Origin: JALWZX01 sp964506905
GTDB taxonomy: Bacteria; Patescibacteriota; WWE3; 2-01-FULL-39-13
Reading direction: 5' to 3'
Assembly (NCBI GenBank): GCA_964506905.1
Contig: CAZDNW010000012.1
Location: forward strand, 1 to 36,002
Length of the DNA: 36,002 bases
In this document: in pieces, positions 18,955-23,721 of the stretch
How the letters are laid out: every line of letters starts with the position of its first letter
Position numbering within the stretch: position 1 is the first letter of the stretch
Position numbers and translations under genes: made by a program
The notes under the pieces: model-generated
What the model was told of the DNA's origin: nothing
Databases searched by the model: none
What the model saw: only the letters and a program-made list of their open reading frames with translations

Positions 18955-19010
18955 ATATGTTAGCAGATTAAAGCAATCTGATAAACATATTATTTTAGCT
19001 TAGATCTAAG
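18955..19010. other. Hairpin and palindrome in a divergent intergenic region
   Basis: Between the divergent genes at 18916 and 19141 (224 bases) there is a two-part stem at 18955-18990. The outer arms are ATATGTT / AACATAT, the inner arms CAGATT / AATCTG, with an AAAGC loop. It is followed by a perfect 12-bp palindrome CTTAGATCTAAG at 18999-19010. These may be operators or leader structures; no partner is known. Confidence 0.4.
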
Positions 19011-19054
19011 TTCCTAGCTCTAAGTAAACTTTAGCACATTTAAATAATAATAGG

Positions 19055-19136
19055 TTGTAGTTCGCAGAAAGTTATATAAAAAATATGATTTTCTGCGGAT
19101 TACAATCTCTACGCGACATCCCATCTTATAGGAGGT
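19055..19136 (+). promoter_or_regulatory. Structured 5' leader of the GC-rich small gene
   Basis: A long stem-loop is formed by TTGTA (19055-19059) with TACAA (19101-19105), and CGCAGAAA (19063-19070) with TTTCTGCG (19090-19097), around an A/T-rich loop. Directly after it lies TCTCTACGCGA (19106-19116), perfectly complementary to TCGCGTAGAGA in the loop of the gene's terminator (19424-19434). A strong Shine-Dalgarno site AGGAGG (19130-19135) follows, five bases before ATG 19141. The element may control stability or translation of the transcript. Confidence 0.65.
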
Positions 19137-19140
19137 TAAA

Positions 19141-19365
19141 ATGACTGCTTACGATAAGCATGATGCCGCAAAAGATACTGGCAGTAGTGTCCGTGAAGTG
19201 GAACGGGCTTGGCATACTGCTCGTGACGATTCCGGTCGTGGCGATTACAATGACAAGTTGCGGGACCCTTCTTACAAAGACAATGCCTCTCAAGCCTTGA
19301 GCCAGATCTTGCGCGATTCGGGCATCACCGATATCCAGTCGCTTCCCGAAGGTTTCGGAGACTAA
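19141..19365 (+). CDS. GC-rich small acidic protein, unrecognised
   Basis: A 74-residue, highly charged soluble protein (starts MTAYDKHDAAKDTGSSVREV, ends SLPEGFGD) with no cysteine, signal peptide or membrane segment. By my count its coding region is about 52% G+C (116 of 225 bases), against roughly 20-35% nearby, and all six arginines use CGN codons while neighbouring genes mostly use AGA. It has a strong Shine-Dalgarno site, a structured leader and a strong dedicated terminator, so it is an independent and probably highly expressed gene. The composition suggests recent transfer from a GC-rich donor or unusual selection on the mRNA. Predicted secondary structure is mainly helical with a C-terminal SQALSQILRDSGI helix. 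I do not recognise a family and assign no function. Confidence 0.8.
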   Translation: MTAYDKHDAAKDTGSSVREVERAWHTARDDSGRGDYNDKLRDPSYKDNASQALSQILRDSGITDIQSLPEGFGD

Positions 19366-19406
19366 TCAACAACATATCAGTATATTCTGATGACGAGCTA
19401 GGTAAT

Positions 19407-19463
19407 GGGTGAGATACATTTCTTCGCGTAGAGACCGCAATGTATCTCGCCCTTACTTTTTTG
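19407..19463 (+). terminator. Strong terminator with a leader-complementary loop
   Basis: A 13-bp stem GGGTGAGATACAT / ATGTATCTCGCCC (one G-T pair) with a large loop that contains TCGCGTAGAGA (19424-19434). It is followed by TTACTTTTTTGTTT. The loop sequence is the perfect reverse complement of 19106-19116 in the leader. Confidence 0.9.
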
Positions 19464-19486
19464 TTTATTTAGATTAAAATTTACTT

Positions 19487-19867
19487 ATGATGGATTCAAA
19501 TAAAAAAGATAACAAAACTAAACCAATTTTAAATACATTACTATCAGAAGAACAATTAGACGATGTTCTTAAAAGTAAAAATTTATCTATTGCAAATTAT
19601 GAGGGATTAAACGAGATTATATATTTGATTAACCTTGTTGAAAAGATTGCTAAGGCATACAACGATGAGTTACCAGAAAATGATGCAATTGAAGCAGGAT
19701 TAAAAGGATTAAGATTTGGTTTAGCAAAATATAGAGATAAGGTCTTATCTGCTGGTGATGAAGTTAAGATATCAGCATATTTGAGTTGGTTTATTAAAAC
19801 GGCAATAGAATTTAAAATTGGAATAGAAAATGAAGATACTAAGGCATGGGCTAATATGAATGCATAA
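19487..19867 (+). CDS. Small protein with possible sigma-70 region-2-like segment
   Basis: 126 residues, soluble, no signal peptide. The C-terminal half (about 67-115) reads AIEAGLKGLRFGLAKYRDKV then KISAYLSWFIKTAIEFKIG. This resembles sigma-70 region 2, where 'eGl.GLi.Av.kFd...g.kFstYa.wwIrqaI' spans regions 2.1-2.3. No region 3 or 4 is present, so it would be a region-2-only protein; it may instead be an unrelated helical protein with chance resemblance. The N-terminal part (LLSEEQLDDVLKSKNLS) is helical. TAAAAT (19475-19480) ends exactly six bases before ATG 19487, supporting that start over the ATG at 19490. Function unproven. Confidence 0.55.
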   Translation: MMDSNKKDNKTKPILNTLLSEEQLDDVLKSKNLSIANYEGLNEIIYLINLVEKIAKAYNDELPENDAIEAGLKGLRFGLAKYRDKVLSAGDEVKISAYLSWFIKTAIEFKIGIENEDTKAWANMNA

Positions 19868-19975
19868 ATTTATTGTTAAAAATTTTCTTATAAAAGATAT
19901 TTCACATTTTGGAATTGTAAATTTCCTTTTCTTTATCAAGTTCATATAGAAGTGTTTGTATGTTATTGTATTGGT

Positions 19976-20638
19976 ATGCGAATATTAATATTTGGGGATT
20001 TACACTTATCAACGAAATTTAATCAAGCTAAATTTAATAAAATTGTTAATTTAGTAAACAGTGTGGATGAAGTAATAATAAACGGAGATTTTTGGGATAG
20101 TGCGTATTGTAACTTTGATGAATTCACAAAATCTAAATGGAATCAATTGTTTCCTGTATTAAAAAGAAAAAGTGCGATATACCTCTATGGTAATCATGAT
20201 AAAAAAGAATGGTGTGATGATAGAGTTACACTTTTTTCAGTGAAACAAGGAAAAACTTATGAGATTGATTTTAGTAATCATAAGGTATATGCAACGCATG
20301 GAGACAATCAAGTATATGGTTCACACTGGCAAAAAATGTCGGATTGGTTAGAAAAGTTCTTATGGAGAATTGGAAATATCATAGAGGGTACTCTTGTTAA
20401 AATATTTGGCAAACATTTTCTAAAATGGTATCACAAAGGTACAAATAATAGATTTAAAGAAGCTAAATTAAAAGAGTTTGGTGTAGAACCGTTAGTTTTT
20501 TACAACCATACACATGCACAAGAAAGGGATGATAAAACAAGATGCCACAATACAGGTTGTATGAAATATGGTTTATTTCAGTATGTAATATTTGATACAA
20601 AAACAGGTGATATTGAATTTTACGATGAATCGTATTAA
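19976..20638 (+). CDS. Calcineurin-like metallophosphoesterase
   Basis: 220 residues from ATG 19976 (MRILIFGDLHLS). This start is chosen because the phosphoesterase fold begins at once with the first metal motif, and because TATTGT (19964-19969) ends exactly six bases upstream; an in-frame ATG at 19952 would add eight unlikely residues. Metal motifs appear in order: GDLHL, NGDFWD, YGNHDK, THGDN and NHTHAQE. This is the two-metal set of the family, so an active phosphatase or phosphodiesterase is expected. Overall length and layout recall UDP-2,3-diacylglucosamine hydrolase-like proteins, but no lipid A genes are visible and the substrate is unknown. The gene is nine bases upstream of tgt and may be co-transcribed with it. 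Confidence 0.87.
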   Translation: MRILIFGDLHLSTKFNQAKFNKIVNLVNSVDEVIINGDFWDSAYCNFDEFTKSKWNQLFPVLKRKSAIYLYGNHDKKEWCDDRVTLFSVKQGKTYEIDFSNHKVYATHGDNQVYGSHWQKMSDWLEKFLWRIGNIIEGTLVKIFGKHFLKWYHKGTNNRFKEAKLKEFGVEPLVFYNHTHAQERDDKTRCHNTGCMKYGLFQYVIFDTKTGDIEFYDESY

Positions 20639-20649
20639 TCTTTGTACAC

Positions 20650-21753
20650 ATGTTAAAAGAAATAAATTTACGAGGATTAAAATTAAAGCTTCCAATATTT
20701 TTTCCAGATGCAACTAGAGGAGTTATCAGAAGTGTGGATTCTGATGATTTGAAGAATGCTAAGGTTGAGGGGTTGGTTGTTAATACTTATCATTTACTTT
20801 CAAGGCCGGGGCCTACTGTTTTAGATTCTTTTGGTGGGATTAAGCCTTTTATGAATTTTAAGGGTGGCATTATTTCTGATTCGGGAGGTTTTCAAATTTT
20901 TTCTTTAATTCACAGAAACCCAAGCCTCGGAAAAATTACAAAAGATGGGGTAACTTTTCATTTAGACACTAAAGGGGGAAGAAAAAAATATATGATTTCC
21001 CCAGAAAAAGCAATACAAATTCAATCTAAAATAAATTCCGATATAATGATTGTTTTAGATTATTTTACTCCATTTGATGCTGATGACGATGAAACAAAAA
21101 AAAGTGTTGATTATACAATTGAATGGGCAAAAAGATGTAAGGATGAATTTAATAAAATATGTGACACGAAAGGATATACAGAGGAAACAAGACCAATGCT
21201 ATTTGGAGTAGTACAAGGAGGAACAAATAAAAAAGAAAGGGAAAGATGTATTACAGAATTAGAGAAAATAGGTTTTGACGGATATGGCTTAGGTGGTTGG
21301 ACGTTTACAAAAGATGGAAAATTAGATATGGATATAATTGAGTTTGTTGCTGACATAATGCCAAATAATAAATTTAAATATGGTTTAGGTATAGGAAACC
21401 CCCAAGCAATAGTAGATTCTGTAGCAATGGGGTATAACATATTTGATTGTGTTTTACCCACTAGAGATGCAAGACATAAAAGACTGTATGTGTTCAATAA
21501 AAATCCAAGTTCAATAAAAAATATATTTGAGGAATCAAACTGGTATGAATATTTAGATGTTACTAAAGAAAAATATGTTAGAGATGATTCTCCAATAAGT
21601 GAATATTGTGATTGTTATACTTGTAAAAATCATTCAAAAGGTTATATAAATCATTTATTTAAGATAGAAGATTTTTTAGCAGGAAGACTTTCGACAATTC
21701 ATAATTTGAGAATGTATACCAAACTTATGGCAATGTTAAAGGCTCAAGTTTAA
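20650..21753 (+). CDS. tgt: tRNA-guanine transglycosylase (queuine/preQ1)
   Basis: A 367-residue protein, normal length for bacterial Tgt. It exchanges guanine-34 of tRNAs with GUN anticodons for a queuosine precursor or queuine. Visible features are DSGGFQIFSL (near residue 77), FGVVQGGTN, FDGYGLGGWTF, the nucleophile region FDCVLPTRDARH (Asp266) and the zinc site C320-x-C322-xx-C325 with His351. The usual bacterial 'GGLSVGE' is GGWTFTKDG here, a divergent substrate-loop sequence. The rest of the queuosine pathway is not in the window, so the source of the base is unknown; salvage from other cells would fit a reduced genome. It starts nine bases after the phosphoesterase stop codon. Confidence 0.93.
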   Translation: MLKEINLRGLKLKLPIFFPDATRGVIRSVDSDDLKNAKVEGLVVNTYHLLSRPGPTVLDSFGGIKPFMNFKGGIISDSGGFQIFSLIHRNPSLGKITKDGVTFHLDTKGGRKKYMISPEKAIQIQSKINSDIMIVLDYFTPFDADDDETKKSVDYTIEWAKRCKDEFNKICDTKGYTEETRPMLFGVVQGGTNKKERERCITELEKIGFDGYGLGGWTFTKDGKLDMDIIEFVADIMPNNKFKYGLGIGNPQAIVDSVAMGYNIFDCVLPTRDARHKRLYVFNKNPSSIKNIFEESNWYEYLDVTKEKYVRDDSPISEYCDCYTCKNHSKGYINHLFKIEDFLAGRLSTIHNLRMYTKLMAMLKAQV

Positions 21754-21771
21754 GAATCGGTACTATATATA

Positions 21772-21800
21772 TTGTATGTTCTTTTTTCAAGTGTTATTGT
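21772..21800 (+). promoter_or_regulatory. Promoter for the membrane protein at 21807
   Basis: TTGTAT (21772-21777), a 17-base spacer and TATTGT (21795-21800), ending exactly six bases before the ATG. This predicts a leaderless transcript. Confidence 0.6.
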
Positions 21801-21806
21801 GATTGT

Positions 21807-22124
21807 ATGAAAAGAACACAGCTTGGAATTGTATTAGGAGTGATTATTGGCATTATAGACATTATTCCAATGATTTTTCAAAAGATGCCATGTGACGCTA
21901 ATTTTTCCGCTTTTTTTCACTGGGTGATATTGGGATATTTAATTTCAATTACAAATGTAAATCTAAAGGGATATATAAAAGGCTTATTGCTTGCAGTTAT
22001 AACTATGATTCCAATTGCTTTTTTGGTTTGGTGGAATAATTATGCTGCGATAATTCCCATGACTGTTTCAACTTTGGTATTTGGTTTACTATTAGGATTT
22101 TTAATTGAAAAATATGGGGAATGA
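21807..22124 (+). CDS. Small integral membrane protein, unknown
   Basis: 105 residues with about four hydrophobic stretches: roughly 6-26, 35-50, 58-77 and 82-100. It starts MKRTQLGIVLGVIIGIIDII and ends LLLGFLIEKYGE. Short charged loops separate the helices. One cysteine lies in the first extramembrane loop (KMPCDANF). It is a single gene with its own promoter. I do not recognise a family. Confidence 0.75.
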   Translation: MKRTQLGIVLGVIIGIIDIIPMIFQKMPCDANFSAFFHWVILGYLISITNVNLKGYIKGLLLAVITMIPIAFLVWWNNYAAIIPMTVSTLVFGLLLGFLIEKYGE

Positions 22125-22219
22125 TTATGTGCTTATTATATATTTGATTTTTATACTTTTAAAGTTGTGATGCTTTGCGGGTTCGCGTATCGAGTTAAGA
22201 AGATCGACAATGTATTATT

Positions 22220-22295
22220 TGGTGACCCCTACGGGACTCGAACCCGTGTTTCCAGGATGAGAACCTGGTGTCCTAGGCCACTAGACGAAGGGGTC
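22220..22295 (-). tRNA. tRNA-Glu (anticodon CUC)
   Basis: Reading the minus strand gives a complete cloverleaf. The acceptor stem is GACCCCT / AGGGGTC, the D-arm is GTCTAGTGGCCTAGGAC, the anticodon stem is CCAGG / CCTGG around loop TTCTCAT (anticodon CTC), the T-arm is ACGGG-TTCGAGT-CCCGT, the discriminator is A, and an encoded CCA lies at 22220-22222. The sequence matches bacterial tRNA-Glu. The CUC anticodon reads GAG. Confidence 0.96.
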
Positions 22296-22305
22296 ATGTG
22301 AGAAT

Positions 22306-22332
22306 ATTCTACCATAAACGCATTTTTTTCAA
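22306..22332 (-). promoter_or_regulatory. Probable promoter of tRNA-Glu
   Basis: On the minus strand TTGAAA (22327-22332) and TAGAAT (22306-22311) are separated by 15 bases. The start would fall a few bases before the tRNA 5' end at 22295. The spacer is short, so confidence is modest. Confidence 0.4.
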
Positions 22333-22422
22333 ATAAATAATTTTGTATTTAGTTAGTAATGAATTAGAATTTGATACTATGCCGAAATGTGCTTATTTAA
22401 CAGTCAAAATAGTGGTTTGGTG

Positions 22423-22495
22423 TAATACAATCATATTGTTTCCTATCATTTACATCGTATAGAATAAAGAAAATGGAGCTAATACAATACTATTG
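22423..22495. repeat. Two copies of a CAAT-NNN-ATTG motif upstream of greA
   Basis: TAATACAATCATATTG (22423-22438) and TAATACAATACTATTG (22480-22495) are near-identical 16-mers, each holding the small inverted repeat CAAT-N3-ATTG. They lie just upstream of the promoter at 22506. They may be operator sites. Apart from these I see nothing else in 22333-22505. Confidence 0.35.
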
Positions 22496-22505
22496 AGGGG
22501 CGTTC

Positions 22506-22582
22506 TTGACTAATTTGTAAAAATAGATAGAATTATGTGGCAAGATTATATGCTAACGCCTTATAAAACTATAAGGCTTTTT
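22506..22582 (+). promoter_or_regulatory. greA promoter with an early terminator in the leader
   Basis: TTGACT (22506-22511), a 16-base spacer and TAGAAT (22528-22533) predict a start near 22540. Only about 18 bases later a perfect 8-bp stem GCCTTATA / TATAAGGC (22558-22565 with 22570-22577, AAAC loop) runs into TTTTT. Transcription would either stop here, giving a short RNA of about 40 bases, or read through into greA at 22607. Confidence 0.65.
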
Positions 22583-22606
22583 GTATTGTAATCGGTTTGA
22601 ATTACC

Positions 22607-23086
22607 ATGAGCGGCAAAAAAAACGATGACAAAAAAATAATGATGACAAAAGAAGGCTATAAAAAACTAAAAGCCGAATATGACGATTTAGTAAATGTTC
22701 AAAGACCAGCTATTATTGCTGATATTCAATCTGCGAGAGAAATGGGAGATTTAAGGGAAAATGGATATTATTCTGCATCAAGAGAAAAACAATCTTTCAT
22801 TGAGGGAAGAATTAGAGAATTAGAAGAATTACTTAAAAATGCAGAAGTTGTGGAGGTTGAAAAGGATAGCGGTGTAGTAGGGTTAGGTTGTAAAGTAAAG
22901 GTAAAGGTGGTTGATAAAGAAATCGAATACCATATTGTTAGTCCAGAAGAAGTCGATTTTGAAAATAATAAAATTTCGCATGAATCGCCACTAGGAAAGT
23001 CATTGCTTGGTAAAAAAGTTGGCGATGATGTTGAATTTGATGCACCAGTAGGTAAAGTTACCTATAAAATTATTGAGATCAGTTAG
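22607..23086 (+). CDS. greA: Transcription elongation factor GreA
   Basis: 159 residues with the N-terminal coiled coil and C-terminal FKBP-like domain of GreA. The coiled-coil tip reads AREMGDLRENGYYSASREKQ, keeping the Asp and Glu (D-L-R-E) that enter the RNA polymerase secondary channel and promote transcript cleavage, plus the nearby basic residues. The C-terminal family phrase HESPLGKSLLGKKVGD is intact. It rescues backtracked RNA polymerase. The upstream leader has a promoter and an early terminator (22506-22582). A second GreA-like gene follows 73 bases downstream. The N-terminus has a short Lys/Asp-rich extension. Confidence 0.95.
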   Translation: MSGKKNDDKKIMMTKEGYKKLKAEYDDLVNVQRPAIIADIQSAREMGDLRENGYYSASREKQSFIEGRIRELEELLKNAEVVEVEKDSGVVGLGCKVKVKVVDKEIEYHIVSPEEVDFENNKISHESPLGKSLLGKKVGDDVEFDAPVGKVTYKIIEIS

Positions 23087-23104
23087 TATTAGTGATTAGT
23101 TTAC

Positions 23105-23146
23105 GAGATCACTATACTAATTTAAACTAATTTGTGTTTTGATCTC
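23105..23146. repeat. Inverted repeat between the two greA genes
   Basis: GAGATCA (23105-23111) and TGATCTC (23140-23146) are perfect 7-base arms separated by 28 A/T-rich bases. The second arm ends 13 bases before the ATG at 23160. It could be an operator or a weak hairpin; there is no T tract. Confidence 0.3.
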
Positions 23147-23159
23147 ATCTATTCTCATT

Positions 23160-23627
23160 ATGGCAAAACAAAAAAAGTATTTTTTAACACCAGAAGGCTA
23201 CAAAAAACTAAAAGAAGAATTACATCGGTTGCGAGAAATTGATATGGTTAATGTTGCAGAAAAAATAAAAGCAGCAAGAGAGTTAGATGCTGATATTTTG
23301 GAAAATAATGTTTACGATGCGGCTGTAGAAGAGCAAGTTTTAATGGAAAATAGAATAGCTGAAATTGAAGATATATTATCAAATGCGAAGGTCGTAGAAA
23401 ATTCTGATAAAAGTAAAGTGGATTTAGGTGATGTGGTTGTAGTTAAAACTGAAGATGATACACATGAATTTAAATTAGTAGGAAGTGAAGAAGCAGATCC
23501 TGAAAAGAAACATATTTCACATGAGTCACCATTAGGTAAAGCCTTGTTAGGGGCAAAGGTGGGGGATACGGTTGAAGTTGAAACGCCAGCTACTAAGGTT
23601 AGATATACAATAGTTGAAATCAAATAA
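23160..23627 (+). CDS. GreA/GreB-like factor, divergent second copy
   Basis: 155 residues from ATG 23160 (MAKQKKYFLTPEGYKKLKEE); a TTG at 23139 would add seven unlikely residues. It has the same two-domain layout as GreA and keeps HESPLGKALLGAKVGD. The coiled-coil tip differs: ARELDADILENNVYDAAVEEQ has one extra residue relative to GreA, keeps an acidic pair spaced D-I-L-E, but loses the Arg that follows in 'AAREQ' (here AAVEE). It may still stimulate cleavage, or it may act as a modulator or competitor of GreA in the secondary channel, as Gfh and other Gre-like factors do. Its position right after greA suggests duplication and divergence. Confidence 0.85.
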   Translation: MAKQKKYFLTPEGYKKLKEELHRLREIDMVNVAEKIKAARELDADILENNVYDAAVEEQVLMENRIAEIEDILSNAKVVENSDKSKVDLGDVVVVKTEDDTHEFKLVGSEEADPEKKHISHESPLGKALLGAKVGDTVEVETPATKVRYTIVEIK

Positions 23628-23682
23628 TTTACTTTAGTTTGAAACGCGTTTAAGAATCCTCTTTCTTTTATTACATTAATGT

Positions 23683-23715
23683 GCGATTGTCTTAATCGCG
23701 TTATACCTATATAAT
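23683..23715 (+). promoter_or_regulatory. lysS promoter with an inverted repeat over the -35 box
   Basis: TTGTCT (23687-23692), a 17-base spacer and perfect TATAAT (23710-23715) ending exactly six bases before ATG 23722, the clearest leaderless promoter here. The inverted repeat GCGATT-GTCTT-AATCGC (23683-23699) covers the -35 box and could be an operator. Confidence 0.75.
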
Positions 23716-23721
23716 TCAACC

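Noticed and set aside
18917..19140. Insertion sequence or attachment site beside the GC-rich gene
   Set aside because: No transposase or integrase frame, target duplication or tRNA end is present; the inverted 11-mers alone fit RNA pairing at least as well.
19055..19463. GC-rich island as a structural RNA (tmRNA, RNase P, 6S, SRP)
   Set aside because: I saw none of the hallmark motifs, and it contains a full open frame with a strong Shine-Dalgarno site and clean stop before the terminator. An additional RNA role is not excluded.
19952..19975. Upstream ATG for the phosphoesterase
   Set aside because: It overlaps the -10-like box and adds residues before the metal motif strand; ATG 19976 fits the fold and the six-base spacing.
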